A DNA stretch of 50,771 nt from Idiomarina sp. (GCA_020832105.1 JAFIFH010000063.1:1-50771), one strand, 5' to 3'; positions 1 to 9,737 are shown, counted from the stretch's first letter. Made by a program: numbers and translations. Notes: a model not told the origin generated them from the sequence alone.

Positions 1-898
1 GGTACTTCACGTCGCCCGATTTGTCTGACTGCACACCTTTACCAGCAAACTCGTTGAAAAGCTCCTGCGGGTGCTTACCGAGCACGTTAATGAGCAAGTT
101 CAGACGGCCACGGTGAGCCATACCAATCACAACTTCTTTGGCACCACTCTCGCCACCACGATGAATCAGCGCTTTCATCAATGGAACCAGGCTGTCGCCA
201 CCTTCCAATGAAAAACGCTTAGCGCCAGGGAACTTAGAACCAAGGTATTTTTCCAGACCGTCAGCGGCCGTTAGTTCTTTGAGCAGACGCTTGCGCGCCT
301 CTTCACTGAACTTGGGCGCACCCAACTGAGATTCCAGGCGCTGCTGAATCCAGCGCTTCTCCTCAGTGGAGACAATATGCATGTACTCAGCACCAATTGA
401 ACCACAGTAGATTTTATCCAGCGCAGAACGAATTTCACCGAGTGTTGCAGTGTCCTTGCCAATCACAAGCGACCCTACATTAAACTCGGTGTTATCGTCA
501 TCTTTACTCAGAGCGTGGTATTCAAGGGCGAGGTCAGGAACCTGCTCCTGCTTCCACAAGCCTAACGGATCAACGTTGGCGTGCTGGTGTCCACGAAAGC
601 GGTAAGCGTTGATCAGCTGTAAAACTTTAACCTGCTTTTCTGACATTTCAGAGTTACCAGCGCTCTGAGTGCCTGCAAGTTTCAGCTTATTCTTCGCCAT
701 ATCGCGAAACTGATCACGTACTTCGCTGTGCTTTATATCAACGCCGCCGGTCGGCATGCTGTCGAAAAATTCGCGCCATTCTTGCCCGACAGCGCTCGGG
801 TCATCCAAATACAGCTCGAAAAGTTCTTCGATGTAGCCGATGTTGCCACCAGCTAAGTGAGAAGACTCGATCCAGGCTTGCATTGCACCATCTCGCAT
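1..898 (-). CDS. sucA: 2-oxoglutarate dehydrogenase E1 component, N-terminal part (runs off the window)
   Basis: The reading frame stays open from the window edge up to an ATG at 898 and gives the first 299 residues of the thiamine-diphosphate E1 subunit of the 2-oxoglutarate dehydrogenase complex, which decarboxylates 2-oxoglutarate in the TCA cycle. The N-terminus (MRDGAMQAWIESSHLAGGN) matches the E1 lead segment that contacts the E2 core. Further in are the conserved stretches YRFRGHQHANVDPLG and GMAHRGRLNLL. An AAAGGA ribosome binding site lies just upstream of the ATG. It sits 44 bp behind sdhB on the same strand, the usual sdhCDAB-sucAB order, so it is probably co-transcribed with sdh. 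The catalytic C-terminal two thirds lie outside the window. Confidence 0.96.
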   Translation of the reverse strand, partial: MRDGAMQAWIESSHLAGGNIGYIEELFELYLDDPSAVGQEWREFFDSMPTGGVDIKHSEVRDQFRDMAKNKLKLAGTQSAGNSEMSEKQVKVLQLINAYRFRGHQHANVDPLGLWKQEQVPDLALEYHALSKDDDNTEFNVGSLVIGKDTATLGEIRSALDKIYCGSIGAEYMHIVSTEEKRWIQQRLESQLGAPKFSEEARKRLLKELTAADGLEKYLGSKFPGAKRFSLEGGDSLVPLMKALIHRGGESGAKEVVIGMAHRGRLNLLINVLGKHPQELFNEFAGKGVQSDKSGDVKY

Positions 899-942
899 TG
901 CTTTTCCTTTCAATCCGTTACCACTAAAAAAGCGGCGGTGGG

Positions 943-1656
943 TTACACCGCGCGGCTCAACAGCATCGATTTAATATGACCAATTGCTTTGGTCGGGTTC
1001 AGACCCTTAGGACAAACGTTAACGCAGTTCATGATACCGTGACAACGGAATACGCTGAACGCGTCATCAAGTTCGTCAAGACGTTGTTCAGTAGCTGTGT
1101 CACGGCTGTCCGCGAGGAAGCGGTACGCATGTAACAAGCCAGCTGGACCAACGAATTTATCAGGATTCCACCAAAACGATGGGCATGACGTTGAACAACA
1201 TGCACATAAAATACACTCATACAGACCATCTAGCTTAGCACGCTCTTCAGGTGACTGCAGATGCTCTCTCGCAGGTGGTGTTCTGTCTTCGTTGATCAGA
1301 TAAGGTTTTACCCGTTCGTACTGAGCATAGAACTGCTCCATGTCTACTATCAGGTCACGGATAACCGGCAAGCCTGGCAGCGGTCGCACAACGATTTTGT
1401 TCGACTTCAGCGACGACACAGAGGTAATGCAGCCTAGGCCGTTCTTACCGTTCATGTTAAAGCCGTCAGAACCACATACACCTTCACGGCATGAGCGGCG
1501 GAAAGAAAGACTCGGATCCTGTTCTTTCAGCTTAATTAAAGCCTCCAAAACCATCATGTCCTGATTATCTTCCATTTCCAGGGTGTAATCCTGCATGCGA
1601 GGCTTAGCATCGACATCAGGGTTGTAACGATAGATCGAAAACGTAATTTTTTTCAC
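943..1656 (-). CDS. sdhB: Succinate dehydrogenase iron-sulfur subunit
   Basis: 237 residues, the normal SdhB length. It carries electrons from the flavin of SdhA to the quinone site through three iron-sulfur clusters. The 2Fe-2S ligands are visible as SCREGVCGSDG followed by a later Cys in NGLGC (about residues 55-77). The C-terminal ferredoxin-like domain has CILCACCSTSCP and CHGIMNCVNVCPKGLNP for the 4Fe-4S and 3Fe-4S clusters. It is the last sdh gene, 12 bp after sdhA, and precedes sucA. Nothing unusual is seen. Confidence 0.97.
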   Translation of the reverse strand: MKKITFSIYRYNPDVDAKPRMQDYTLEMEDNQDMMVLEALIKLKEQDPSLSFRRSCREGVCGSDGFNMNGKNGLGCITSVSSLKSNKIVVRPLPGLPVIRDLIVDMEQFYAQYERVKPYLINEDRTPPAREHLQSPEERAKLDGLYECILCACCSTSCPSFWWNPDKFVGPAGLLHAYRFLADSRDTATEQRLDELDDAFSVFRCHGIMNCVNVCPKGLNPTKAIGHIKSMLLSRAV

Positions 1657-1668
1657 CGTTATTCCCTC

Positions 1669-3429
1669 TTAGTAAGTTCGCGCTTTTGGCGGGAAGGCTT
1701 CACGAGTTTTCGGCGACATGTTCACTTCGCGTTTAACCATTGAGTCGCTTTCCGGACGGTACACTGAGTGAACCAGCCAATTTTCATCATCACGCTCTGG
1801 GAAGTCCGCACGGCTGTGCGCACCACGACTTTCCTGGCGGAAGTTTGCTGCCACTGCAGTTGAGTAAGCAGTTTCCATCAGGTTATCCAGTTCAAGACAC
1901 TCAATACGCTGGGTGTTGAACTCTGAGCTTGTGTCGTCCAGACGCGCGTTGTTCAAACGCTCTCTGATTTCATTCAGCTCTTTCAACCCGCTTTCCATGG
2001 CGTCGCCTTCACGGAATACCGAGAAGTTCAACTGCATACAGCTTTGTAAATCTTTTTTGATTTGAGCCGGGTCTTCACCTTTTTGCGTGTTGTTCCAGCG
2101 CTCAGTACGTGCCATCGCTTGTTCAATATCGCTGGCTGACGCGTCACGTGCTTCGACATTGGCCGCCAGAGCTTCACCTAAGTGCAGACCAGTCGCGCGA
2201 CCAAAGACCACTAAATCAAGCAGTGAGTTACCACCTAAGCGGTTCGCACCATGGACAGACACACAGGCGATTTCACCACAGGCGAATAAACCTTGAATCG
2301 GCGTTGCCTGACCATGTTCATCAATTTGTAACGCCTGACCGTTCACGTTAGTGGGAATACCACCCATCATGTAGTGACAGGTTGGGATAACCGGAATCGG
2401 CTCAACCGCAGGGTCAACATGAGCAAAGGTTTTTGCCAGGTCACACACACCAGGTAAGCGAGACTCAAGAACATCGCGCCCCAAATGGTCAAGCTTCAGT
2501 TTAATGTGCGTTCCCCAAGGGCCTTCACAACCACGACCTTCACGGATCTCCGTCATCATTGAGCGGGCTACCACGTCGCGACCAGCGAGGTCTTTGGCAT
2601 TCGGCGCGTAACGCTCCATAAAGCGCTCGCCGTCTTTGTTCAACAGGTAACCACCTTCACCACGACACCCTTCGGTGACCAGTGAACCCGCACCTGCGAT
2701 ACCGGTTGGGTGAAACTGCCACATTTCCATGTCCTGCATAGGAACACCGGCACGCATCGCCATACCTACACCGTCACCAGTGTTGATGTGCGCGTTGGTA
2801 GTCGAGGCATAAATACGCCCTGCACCACCAGTCGCCAAAACTACAGCTTTGGCTTTGATAAAATAAATTTCGCCAGTTTCGATATGTAACGCCGTAGTAC
2901 CCACCACTGCGCCGTCCTGGTTTTTCACTAAATCAAGAGCGAACCATTCGGAAAATACTGTTGTCTTGTTCTTCACGTTTTGCTGGTAAAGCAAATGAAG
3001 AAGTGCGTGACCGGTCCGGTCAGCTGCAGCAGCAGTACGCGCTGCCTGCTCGCCACCAAACTCTTTTGATTGGCCACCGAACGGACGCTGATAGACTTTA
3101 CCGTTTTCGAAACGAGAGAATGGTAAACCCATGTTTTCCATTTCTAAAATGGCTTCAGGACCTGTCTTACACATGTACTCAATCGCGTCCTGGTCACCGA
3201 TGTAATCGGAGCCCTTGACCGTATCGAACATATGCCATTCCCAGTTATCCTCGTGCGCATTACCCAACGCGACGGTAATACCGCCTTGCGCTGAAACCGT
3301 GTGCGAACGGGTTGGAAATACTTTTGACATTAATGCACAGGTCATACCCTGCTGAGAAATCTGTAAAGCAGCGCGCATACCCGCGCCGCCAGCGCCGATA
3401 ACCACGGCATCAAATTGAAGTTCTTTCAT
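1669..3429 (-). CDS. sdhA: Succinate dehydrogenase flavoprotein subunit
   Basis: 586 residues from the ATG at 3429. The open frame extends three codons further to a GTG at 3438, but the ATG lies directly after the sdhD stop and has a GGGGTG ribosome binding site, so I prefer it. SdhA oxidises succinate to fumarate. Visible features are the N-terminal dinucleotide fold ([14 protein letters not shown]), the FAD-attachment segment [10 protein letters not shown] whose His carries the flavin covalently in this family, the HPTG segment of the active site, and [19 protein letters not shown] near the FAD. It is translationally coupled to sdhD and sdhB. Confidence 0.97.
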   Translation of the reverse strand: MKELQFDAVVIGAGGAGMRAALQISQQGMTCALMSKVFPTRSHTVSAQGGITVALGNAHEDNWEWHMFDTVKGSDYIGDQDAIEYMCKTGPEAILEMENMGLPFSRFENGKVYQRPFGGQSKEFGGEQAARTAAAADRTGHALLHLLYQQNVKNKTTVFSEWFALDLVKNQDGAVVGTTALHIETGEIYFIKAKAVVLATGGAGRIYASTTNAHINTGDGVGMAMRAGVPMQDMEMWQFHPTGIAGAGSLVTEGCRGEGGYLLNKDGERFMERYAPNAKDLAGRDVVARSMMTEIREGRGCEGPWGTHIKLKLDHLGRDVLESRLPGVCDLAKTFAHVDPAVEPIPVIPTCHYMMGGIPTNVNGQALQIDEHGQATPIQGLFACGEIACVSVHGANRLGGNSLLDLVVFGRATGLHLGEALAANVEARDASASDIEQAMARTERWNNTQKGEDPAQIKKDLQSCMQLNFSVFREGDAMESGLKELNEIRERLNNARLDDTSSEFNTQRIECLELDNLMETAYSTAVAANFRQESRGAHSRADFPERDDENWLVHSVYRPESDSMVKREVNMSPKTREAFPPKARTY

Positions 3430-3430
3430 G

Positions 3431-3778
3431 TTATACACCCCACAACACGAACAGGCCGGTTAACCAGTAAGCAATTAAAGCTACGCTCACGATGAATTGC
3501 AGTACACCACGACCCAGAGAATTTTTGACATAATCGGTCAATACCTGCCAGACACCAATCCAGCCATGTGCTAGTAACGCAGTTAGCGCTAGCAAGGTGT
3601 AAACTTTCATCCAAAGATTACTAAATAGCCCTGCCCAGACGTCAAACGTCAGTTGCGGCGTTGCTACAAAGAAACTCACCAGAAATAGAACGTAAGTCAG
3701 TAAGATAATTGCGCTTGCGCGCAGAAGAATAAAGTCGTGCGTACCGCTACGACCGAAACTAGATGCAACCTTTACCAT
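3431..3778 (-). CDS. sdhD: Succinate dehydrogenase membrane anchor subunit D
   Basis: 115 residues with three hydrophobic helices. It anchors SdhAB to the inner membrane and shares heme b and the quinone site with SdhC. The start [18 protein letters not shown] closely matches enterobacterial SdhD, and the segment [16 protein letters not shown] contains the Asp-Tyr pair whose Tyr contacts ubiquinone in the E. coli complex. Its ATG overlaps the sdhC stop by 7 bp, and its stop is one base before the preferred sdhA start. Confidence 0.95.
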   Translation of the reverse strand: MVKVASSFGRSGTHDFILLRASAIILLTYVLFLVSFFVATPQLTFDVWAGLFSNLWMKVYTLLALTALLAHGWIGVWQVLTDYVKNSLGRGVLQFIVSVALIAYWLTGLFVLWGV

Positions 3779-4146
3779 AACCAGACTCCTGCCAGCACTG
3801 ACAACACGACAGCCAGAGCGATAACCACTTTGGCGCTTAAATTACCTGAGTGCAGTTCTTCCCAGTAGCCAAGGTCCATCATGATATGACGAAGCCCGGA
3901 CAGTAAGTGGTAGCCAAGCGCAGTCAGGATTCCCCAAAGTACGAATTTGACCAATGGGTTGGCCATCACGCTGGCTGCCTGGGCAAAGCCCTCTGGGGAT
4001 GACAATGAAATAGCGAATAACCACACCAACAAACCCATAGTAACCAGCATAATAACGCCGGAGACTCGGTGTAAGATCGATGCAATCGCAGAAGGTGGAA
4101 AACTTATTGTGTTAAGTTCTAAATTAACAGGTCTTTGTTTTTTCAC
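3772..4146 (-). CDS. sdhC: Succinate dehydrogenase cytochrome b556 subunit C
   Basis: 124 residues if started at the GTG at 4146, which gives MKKQRPVNLELNTISFPP, nearly the E. coli SdhC N-terminus, with an AAAGG-type ribosome binding site upstream. The frame is open to an ATG at 4230, but that extension is not SdhC-like and covers the predicted sdh promoter (4188-4216), so I reject it. Three transmembrane helices are visible. SASILHRVSG-like sequence (AIASILHRVSGV) contributes to the quinone site, and the His in LLSGLRHIMMDLG is the family heme b ligand. First gene of the sdhCDAB-sucA operon. Confidence 0.93.
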   Translation of the reverse strand: MKKQRPVNLELNTISFPPSAIASILHRVSGVIMLVTMGLLVWLFAISLSSPEGFAQAASVMANPLVKFVLWGILTALGYHLLSGLRHIMMDLGYWEELHSGNLSAKVVIALAVVLSVLAGVWLW

Positions 4147-4187
4147 GATTGTTGCCTTTTTAAAAGCACAGAATGAAGAGTTCGCAA

Positions 4188-4216
4188 AGTATATCCAGCG
4201 TAGCTTACAATTACAA
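4188..4216 (-). promoter_or_regulatory. Predicted sigma-70 promoter of the sdh operon
   Basis: Read on the minus strand, TTGTAA (4211-4216) is followed by a 17 bp spacer and TATACT (4188-4193). The start site would fall near 4181, leaving a leader of about 35 nt before the sdhC GTG at 4146. Prediction by hexamer match only. Confidence 0.5.
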
Positions 4217-4420
4217 TTCCCCTCTTCCATCAGTTTTTTAATCCTCGGCGTACAGTTTCTAAGGGCTGACCTAATAAATTTGTGCTTTTATTAGACTAAA
4301 GTCGATCATCAAAAATCGTTTCTCACAGCAACCACGTATTAAGCTATAAATCCGCCCTACACAGGGTGGTAAGTGCTACAATTAAGCCTCATGATTTTCT
4401 AAACGGGCGTTTACCCAAAA

Positions 4421-4450
4421 TTGACAAACGACCGTCAGATCGAGTAAAAC
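4421..4450 (+). promoter_or_regulatory. Predicted sigma-70 promoter of gltA
   Basis: A consensus TTGACA (4421-4426) is followed after 18 bp by TAAAAC (4445-4450, four of six matches to TATAAT). The predicted leader would be about 55 nt long and contains the AAGGAG ribosome binding site just before the gltA ATG. Confidence 0.45.
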
Positions 4451-4510
4451 TAGCGCACTTTTTTGATTCGAAACCTTTTCGAACCCTAACGAAAGCAAGG
4501 AGAACTCCTT

Positions 4511-5791
4511 ATGGCTGACCGTAAAGCCACCCTGCAGATTGATGGCAAGAGTATCGACCTACCGGTGCTGTCCCCCACTGCAGGTTACGATGTTGTTGAC
4601 GTACGTACCCTTGGCAAACACGGCTATTTCACTTTTGATCCAGGCTTTCTCGCGACTGGGTCATGTGAATCTAAGATTACCTATATTGATGGTGAAAAAG
4701 GTGTGTTGTTACACCGTGGCTACCCGATTGATCAGTTAGCGACTCAGGCAGATTACCTTGAAGTCTGCTACATGCTGATTCACGGTGAAGCGCCAACCAA
4801 AGAAGAATTCGAGAAGTTCGAAAAAACGATTACTAACCACACCATGGTGCATCAGGGAATTCATAATTTCTTCAATGGATTCCGTCGTGACTCTCACCCA
4901 ATGGCGATGTTGTGTGCGATTGTTGGCGCGTTGTCGTCGTTCTATCATGATGACCTCGATATTTCTGATCCGAAGCAACGAGTTCGCAGTGCATACCGCC
5001 TGATCGCGAAAATGCCAACCATTGCTGCGATGTGCTACAAACACAGCATTGGTCAACCTTTTGTGTATCCTAAAAATGACCTGAGCTACTCAGAGAACTT
5101 CCTCAACATGATGTTCTCGGTACCTGCTGAAGACTACAAAGTGAACCCAGTCATCTCCAAAGCGATGGACCGGATCTTCACCTTGCATGCTGACCATGAG
5201 CAAAACGCGTCAACGTCGACGGTTCGTTTAGCTGGTTCTTCTGGTGCAAACCCTTATGCGTGTATTGCTGCAGGCGTTGCTTCTCTTTGGGGCCCTGCAC
5301 ATGGCGGCGCCAACGAAGCATGTTTGAAAATGCTTGCTGAGATTGGTTCTGTGGACCGTATTCCAGAATTTATCAAGCGTGCGAAAGACAAAGATGATCC
5401 GTTCCGCTTAATGGGCTTCGGTCACCGTGTTTACAAGAATTTTGACCCACGCGCCACAGTGATGCGTGATAGCTGTCATGAAGTACTGAAAGAGCTGAAC
5501 GTTGAAGATCCGTTATTAGATGTTGCGATGGAACTTGAACGCATTGCCCTTGAAGATGAATACTTTGTAGAGAAAAAGCTGTACCCGAACGTAGATTTCT
5601 ACTCAGGTATTATTCTTAAAGCGATCGGCATTCCAACCAGCATGTTCACCGTGATTTTTGCTTTATCACGGACCGTTGGCTGGATTTCTCACTGGCATGA
5701 GATGCTGGGCGAGAAAGGTCAGAAAATCGGTCGTCCTCGTCAGTTATACACTGGCGAAACCAAGCGCGATTTCTCTCCACTGAAGCGCTAA
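4511..5791 (+). CDS. gltA: Citrate synthase (type II)
   Basis: 426 residues, the length of the hexameric, NADH-sensitive proteobacterial enzyme. It condenses oxaloacetate and acetyl-CoA to citrate. The catalytic residues are in place: His in [15 protein letters not shown], His in [14 protein letters not shown] and Asp in PNVDFYSGI. The N-terminal beta domain typical of type II enzymes ([16 protein letters not shown]) is present. The ATG has a strong AAGGAG site 8 bp upstream. It is divergent from sdhCDAB and followed by a strong terminator, so it is probably monocistronic. Confidence 0.97.
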   Translation: MADRKATLQIDGKSIDLPVLSPTAGYDVVDVRTLGKHGYFTFDPGFLATGSCESKITYIDGEKGVLLHRGYPIDQLATQADYLEVCYMLIHGEAPTKEEFEKFEKTITNHTMVHQGIHNFFNGFRRDSHPMAMLCAIVGALSSFYHDDLDISDPKQRVRSAYRLIAKMPTIAAMCYKHSIGQPFVYPKNDLSYSENFLNMMFSVPAEDYKVNPVISKAMDRIFTLHADHEQNASTSTVRLAGSSGANPYACIAAGVASLWGPAHGGANEACLKMLAEIGSVDRIPEFIKRAKDKDDPFRLMGFGHRVYKNFDPRATVMRDSCHEVLKELNVEDPLLDVAMELERIALEDEYFVEKKLYPNVDFYSGIILKAIGIPTSMFTVIFALSRTVGWISHWHEMLGEKGQKIGRPRQLYTGETKRDFSPLKR

Positions 5792-5820
5792 GCAAGCTTA
5801 AAAAAGGTCTCTTTGAGATT

Positions 5821-5858
5821 AAAAAAGCCGATCAACCTGAAGGGTGATCGGCTTTTTT
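5821..5858 (+). terminator. Bidirectional intrinsic terminator after gltA
   Basis: A perfect 14 bp inverted repeat (5821-5834 with 5845-5858, GCCGATCA core) with a 10 nt loop, flanked by six A on one side and six T on the other. It can stop gltA on the plus strand and the convergent gene ending at 5870 on the minus strand. Confidence 0.88.
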
Positions 5859-5869
5859 GTGGTTTGAAT

Positions 5870-6343
5870 TTAGCGGTTTAGCGAAAACGAATGCACGGAC
5901 TCAGTCAGTTGATCGCGCTCGGTTTCCCAGCGCTGGTCGAGACTGGTGGCGGTGACCACATAGTAATAGATACCGTCGCGGATAACCCGGGAGTACCAAT
6001 GAAACATGGTCCCCTGCATCTCGCCCCGATACTCATATAACAGTTCATTGTCGCCACGGCTGACGTCCACCACCTCAAACCCCAACTGCTCAAATTGCTG
6101 CTCACTAATGTTTGCATAGGCATCAAGATCGCCCTCAAACGGCTGAATTTGCATATTTACATTGGCTGCAAAGCCATCCGCAGCGGGTAAAAAGTACTGG
6201 AAAATCTGGCCGCCCACTTCTCGGGGATAGTCAGGCGGCGTGATACTAAAATCGTTATTCGCGTTGGCCTGTATACTGAACAAGGCAAGACTCGCAGTTA
6301 AAAGGGTAGCCTGTAGATAAGATGTCAATCGTGTTTTATGCAT
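5870..6343 (-). CDS. Secreted PsbP/DcrB-like protein of unknown function
   Basis: 157 residues. A clear Sec signal peptide covers about residues 1-28 (hydrophobic ATLLTASLALFSI, cleavage after AnA). The mature part is short and alternates beta strands and helices: YPREVGGQIFQYFLPAADGF, then a central FEGDLDAYANISEQQFEQLG helix, and a C-terminal strand pair ending YYYVVTATSLDQRWETERDQ. This layout resembles the MOG1/PsbP fold seen in DcrB and DUF1795 proteins, but that is a fold-level impression. No catalytic motif is visible. It stands alone between the gltA terminator and the glycosylase gene. Probably periplasmic; function unknown. Confidence 0.7.
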   Translation of the reverse strand: MHKTRLTSYLQATLLTASLALFSIQANANNDFSITPPDYPREVGGQIFQYFLPAADGFAANVNMQIQPFEGDLDAYANISEQQFEQLGFEVVDVSRGDNELLYEYRGEMQGTMFHWYSRVIRDGIYYYVVTATSLDQRWETERDQLTESVHSFSLNR

Positions 6344-6442
6344 AGTGTTGTCTTTTTCAAGGTTTTTATTCGTGGAGTAAAATTAGCACCACCTGCCCCA
6401 GGCTACAAGCACGAGAGCAACGAGATTCAGTTGCGATGGAGA

Positions 6443-7039
6443 CTAAGTCGCTAACAGTGTTTGCACGCGCTGACGAATTTTCGGCACCAGCTCAGCTTCA
6501 AACCAAGGATTGTGTCGTAACCAGCGGTTATTGCGCGGACTCGGATGAGGTAACGCGACCTGATCAGGCCACATCGACTGCCAATCTTCGACAGCCTCAC
6601 GCACCGAACCATAGCGCTGCTGGCAGTGCCAATTAATCGCATAGCGACCAATTAACAGGGTAAACTGGCGACTCTTCAACTGCTCCAACAGGGGCTCCCG
6701 CCAGGTAGGCGCGCACTCAGGGCGTGGTGGTAAATCCCCACTTTTACCGGTGCCCGGATAACAAAACCCCATTGGCGCTATAGCAAATTTGGAATCGTCA
6801 TAGAAAGCCTCACGGTCCACCCCGAGCCAGGTACGTAAGCGATCGCCGCTGGCGTCATCAAAGGGCTTTCCAGACGCGTGGACTTTTCGCCCAGGTGCTT
6901 GACCCACCAATAAAATGCGAGCCTCTGTACTAGCTTGCACTACAGGGCGTGGGCCAAGGGGTAAGTGATTGATACAGAGATCGCAGCGCCGAATGCATTG
7001 TAATAATGAATCTAGTGGTTCGATAACGCTTCTCCTCAA
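6443..7039 (-). CDS. Uracil-DNA glycosylase-family protein
   Basis: 198 residues of the UDG superfamily (COG1573-like). Motif 1 is seen in ILLVGQAPGRKVHASGKPF, followed by DDASGDRLRTWLG, a central CYPGTG segment, and the C-terminal motif PHPSPRNNRWL equivalent to the DNA-intercalating HPSP loop. The first cysteines (CIRRCDLC) recall cluster-ligand positions of family 4 enzymes, but a full four-Cys set is not obvious, so an iron-sulfur cluster is not claimed. The start is odd: an in-frame TAA lies two codons before a TTG at 7039 and no ATG or GTG occurs at a suitable position, so TTG is used. Likely role: removal of uracil or related lesions from DNA. Divergent from rhlE. Confidence 0.82.
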   Translation of the reverse strand: MRRSVIEPLDSLLQCIRRCDLCINHLPLGPRPVVQASTEARILLVGQAPGRKVHASGKPFDDASGDRLRTWLGVDREAFYDDSKFAIAPMGFCYPGTGKSGDLPPRPECAPTWREPLLEQLKSRQFTLLIGRYAINWHCQQRYGSVREAVEDWQSMWPDQVALPHPSPRNNRWLRHNPWFEAELVPKIRQRVQTLLAT

Positions 7040-7211
7040 TCCTTAAACACCAAGCCCGGTGACGCCTCGCCATCATTATAAATCCGCTCGTTACCAGGTC
7101 AACGCAATGGCCCGTGAGCAGCGCCAATTTGCACAGTTGCGCCCACTCCTGTATTCTTCGCGCCGTATAACACGCTGCCGACAACTGGCGGCATTACCGA
7201 AAAAGGTTCCC

Positions 7212-8486
7212 ATGAGTTTTGCAAACCTCGGCCTGTGCGCCGAAATTCTCGACGCCTTAAACAAACAAGGCTACACCACCCCGACACCGATTCAACAACA
7301 AGCGATTCCCGCCGTACTCGAAGGGCGTGACGTGATGGCTGCGGCACAGACCGGCACGGGTAAAACCGCCGGCTTTACCCTGCCAATTTTACAGAAATTA
7401 AAAGATGGCCCTAAGGTCAAGCCAAACCATGCGCGAGTTCTGGTGATTACGCCCACTCGCGAACTGGCAGCCCAGGTCAGCGAAAGTGTAGCGACTTACA
7501 GCAAAGGGCTGAATCTCAGCTCCACTGTTGTATTTGGCGGTGTGAAAATTAATCCGCAAATGATGAAACTGCGCAAAGGCGTGGACATTCTCGTGGCTAC
7601 ACCAGGTCGTTTATTAGATCTTTATCAGCAAAATGCGGTGAAGTTTAATCAGCTGGAAGTGCTGGTATTAGATGAAGCCGATCGCATGCTTGATATGGGT
7701 TTTATCAACGATATTAAGAAAATTTTTAAGCTGCTCCCTGCGCAACGCCAGAACCTGCTGTTCTCGGCCACCTTCTCTGATCCTATCAGAGCGCTGGCCA
7801 AAACCATGGTGAACAACCCGGTGGAGATCTCAGTAACCCCACCGAACACCACGGTCGAACGTATTGAGCAGTTGGTTTTTCCAGTTACAAAAGGGCAAAA
7901 AACCAAACTGCTGATCGCTTTATTGCGTGAGCGTAACCTGCCTCAGGTGCTGGTGTTTACCCGTACCAAACATGGCGCAAACCGCTTAACCAAACAGCTT
8001 GAGGCCGATGGTATTGGCGCGGCGGCGATTCATGGCAATAAAAGCCAGGGGGCGCGCACCAAAGCACTGGCTGATTTTAAAAAGAATCAGGTACTGGTGC
8101 TGGTGGCCACAGATATCGCGGCTCGTGGGCTGGACATTGATCAGCTGCCCTTAGTGATCAACTATGAATTGCCGCAAGTGGCTGAAGACTATGTCCACCG
8201 CATCGGCCGAACTGGCCGTGCCGGTGCCGCAGGTGCTGCGCTGTCCTTAGTCATGGAAGATGAAATTCGGCAGCTGCGTAGTATCGAGCGTTTTACTAAA
8301 CAGAAGCTCGAACTGGCAGACATGTCCGCATTTAAAACAGAGTTCACTGAGGTGTCACTGGATGGTCCTGGCAAGCCGCCAGAACCAAGAGCACCAAAAC
8401 CCCAGCGTCGACGCCCTGCTGGCGGTGGTTCAAACAGTGGCCAGAAAGCCGGTGCTCAGAAGCACCCTGCCAGACGATCCAGGTAA
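7212..8486 (+). CDS. rhlE: DEAD-box RNA helicase, RhlE type
   Basis: 424 residues from the ATG at 7212, which has an AAAAGG site just upstream; the open frame runs 51 codons further 5' but that part is not conserved helicase sequence. It contains the full DEAD-box set: Q motif ([14 protein letters not shown]), motif I AQTGTGKT, Ia PTRELAAQ, Ib TPGRLLD, II DEAD, III SAT, and [13 protein letters not shown] basic, Pro/Gly-rich tail after residue 380 is typical of RhlE and binds RNA. Expected role: ATP-dependent RNA unwinding in ribosome maturation and mRNA turnover. Its last 31 bp overlap the 3' end of murI on the other strand. Confidence 0.93.
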   Translation: MSFANLGLCAEILDALNKQGYTTPTPIQQQAIPAVLEGRDVMAAAQTGTGKTAGFTLPILQKLKDGPKVKPNHARVLVITPTRELAAQVSESVATYSKGLNLSSTVVFGGVKINPQMMKLRKGVDILVATPGRLLDLYQQNAVKFNQLEVLVLDEADRMLDMGFINDIKKIFKLLPAQRQNLLFSATFSDPIRALAKTMVNNPVEISVTPPNTTVERIEQLVFPVTKGQKTKLLIALLRERNLPQVLVFTRTKHGANRLTKQLEADGIGAAAIHGNKSQGARTKALADFKKNQVLVLVATDIAARGLDIDQLPLVINYELPQVAEDYVHRIGRTGRAGAAGAALSLVMEDEIRQLRSIERFTKQKLELADMSAFKTEFTEVSLDGPGKPPEPRAPKPQRRRPAGGGSNSGQKAGAQKHPARRSR

Positions 8487-9232
8487 CTCTCATACATGCC
8501 TGCCGCGGCAACTTTTCCAGACCGGTAAAAAGTTGTCTGCGGCGGATGTTGTACCTCGCTTAAAGCATCAGCACCATGCAAGCTGCTTAAGCAGTCAAAC
8601 ACATGTCTCACCGTGCCCTGATTCCCATCAATCAGCGCCACATCGCTGCCAAATACCTTGCTAAGTGCAGGTTTAAAATAGCTAAAATGGGTACAACCCA
8701 GTACCACGGCACCGTAACTATTTAAGTCATAATGGCTAAGCTGGCTGCGAATATAGGCCTCTACCTCTGCACCGCTAAAACAATTCTGCTCAGCAAAATT
8801 AACCAGTTTATCCATCGCTAACTTGTCACAACGACCGCGCGGATCAAGCTTCTCCAGCAATGCCTCTAGTTTGACTTCCTGCAAGGTCAATGACGTGGCA
8901 AGTACCAGAACCCTGTCTCTGGCTACTTTGGCTAGTGCTGGCTTTACCGCCGGCTCCATGCCAATGACCGGAAACTCGTAACGCCCACGCAAGTCCTCGA
9001 TACAGACCGCAGTCGCTGTATTACAGGCAATGACCAACGCATCAGGCTGCAGGTCGGCGAGAAAATCACAGGCAGCGAAGACCAGATCGCGAACCTCTGC
9101 TGCGGGTTTTGCCCCATAAGGTGCATGCTCGGAGTCAGCGAAATAGATGTAATCATGATGGGGAGCGTGGTTCTGAGCCTGATGTAATACGCTCAACCCG
9201 CCAATCCCGGAGTCAAAAAAAGCAATTCGCAT
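8456..9232 (-). CDS. murI: Glutamate racemase
   Basis: 258 residues. It interconverts L- and D-glutamate, supplying D-Glu for peptidoglycan. The start [14 protein letters not shown] and ADSEHAPYG are family signatures. The two catalytic cysteines are Cys70 in VIACNTATA and Cys180 in VLGCTHF, as in the two-base, cofactor-independent mechanism. Convergent with rhlE, sharing 31 bp at the 3' ends. No operon partner is evident. Confidence 0.95.
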   Translation of the reverse strand: MRIAFFDSGIGGLSVLHQAQNHAPHHDYIYFADSEHAPYGAKPAAEVRDLVFAACDFLADLQPDALVIACNTATAVCIEDLRGRYEFPVIGMEPAVKPALAKVARDRVLVLATSLTLQEVKLEALLEKLDPRGRCDKLAMDKLVNFAEQNCFSGAEVEAYIRSQLSHYDLNSYGAVVLGCTHFSYFKPALSKVFGSDVALIDGNQGTVRHVFDCLSSLHGADALSEVQHPPQTTFYRSGKVAAAGMYESYLDRLAGCF

Positions 9233-9287
9233 CAGTATCAGCGCCTTCTCATGCCAAGTGAAAACTAAGTCGCTGTATTATACATAG

Positions 9288-9590
9288 TTATGACTGACGT
9301 TTACGAATCGCTGCAACCAACTCTGATTTGTTCATTTTACTCCGCCCACTGATATCCAATTGCGCAGCACGGTTAGCAAGCTCCTGTCGCGTTCTCTGGT
9401 CCAGCGGGGTATTTGGATTACCAGTACCCTGGGTCGTTTTATTTGCAGTACGGGACTCGCCGCGGCGTTGTTTATTGACGGTTCGGGCCGCAACCGATTT
9501 GGCTTCCTGGTTGCTCTTACCCTGTTCCTTGGCTGAATCTTTCACGTGCTGATACTGGCGCTCGTCTTTGTCACTCCATGCGTCTGGCAT
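9288..9590 (-). CDS. Small Rho_N-type protein
   Basis: 100 residues if started at the ATG at 9590, which has an ideal GAGGAG site 7 bp upstream; the longer frame (to 9668) is not supported. The N-terminal half is charged and probably flexible (MPDAWSDKDERQYQHVKDSA, SVAARTVNKQRR). The C-terminal 40 residues (TRQELANRAAQLDISGRSKM, then NKSELVAAIRKRQ) look like the Rho termination factor N-terminal / SAP-like helix-extended-helix fold that binds nucleic acid. Proteins of this layout are often annotated as plasmid stabilisation or Rho-N proteins with no proven function. No plasmid gene is nearby, so I name only the domain. Confidence 0.78.
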   Translation of the reverse strand: MPDAWSDKDERQYQHVKDSAKEQGKSNQEAKSVAARTVNKQRRGESRTANKTTQGTGNPNTPLDQRTRQELANRAAQLDISGRSKMNKSELVAAIRKRQS

Positions 9591-9670
9591 TGGTTGTCTC
9601 CTCATTTTTTCAAGGCTTATTTGAGGTATAGCTAAGCCCCTTTTTAATTGCAACTTGCCCCTCGGCAATT

Positions 9671-9700
9671 AAAAAGGCCTGAACTTTACGTCCAGGCCTT
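9671..9700 (-). terminator. Intrinsic terminator downstream of ompW
   Basis: The inverted repeat AAGGCCTG (9674-9681) and CAGGCCTT (9693-9700) encloses an 11 nt loop. On the minus strand it is followed by TTTTTAATT, so it terminates transcripts from ompW before the Rho_N gene. Confidence 0.75.
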
Positions 9701-9737
9701 CGCTTAACCATGCAACTTGCTGAGAAAACCCAACGTT

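Larger units (their letters stand above)
4147..4510. other. Divergent intergenic region between sdhC and gltA
   Basis: This 364 bp AT-rich stretch holds the start regions of both TCA operons: the sdh promoter candidate at 4188-4216 and the gltA candidate at 4421-4450. About 200 bp lie between them, enough for shared regulators, but I could not identify a convincing CRP, ArcA or Fur site by eye. No RNA gene or small reading frame is supported here. Confidence 0.6.

Noticed and set aside
7059-7211. 51-codon N-terminal extension of the RhlE frame.
   Set aside because: Not helicase-like, and the ATG at 7212 has a proper ribosome binding site and begins the conserved sequence.
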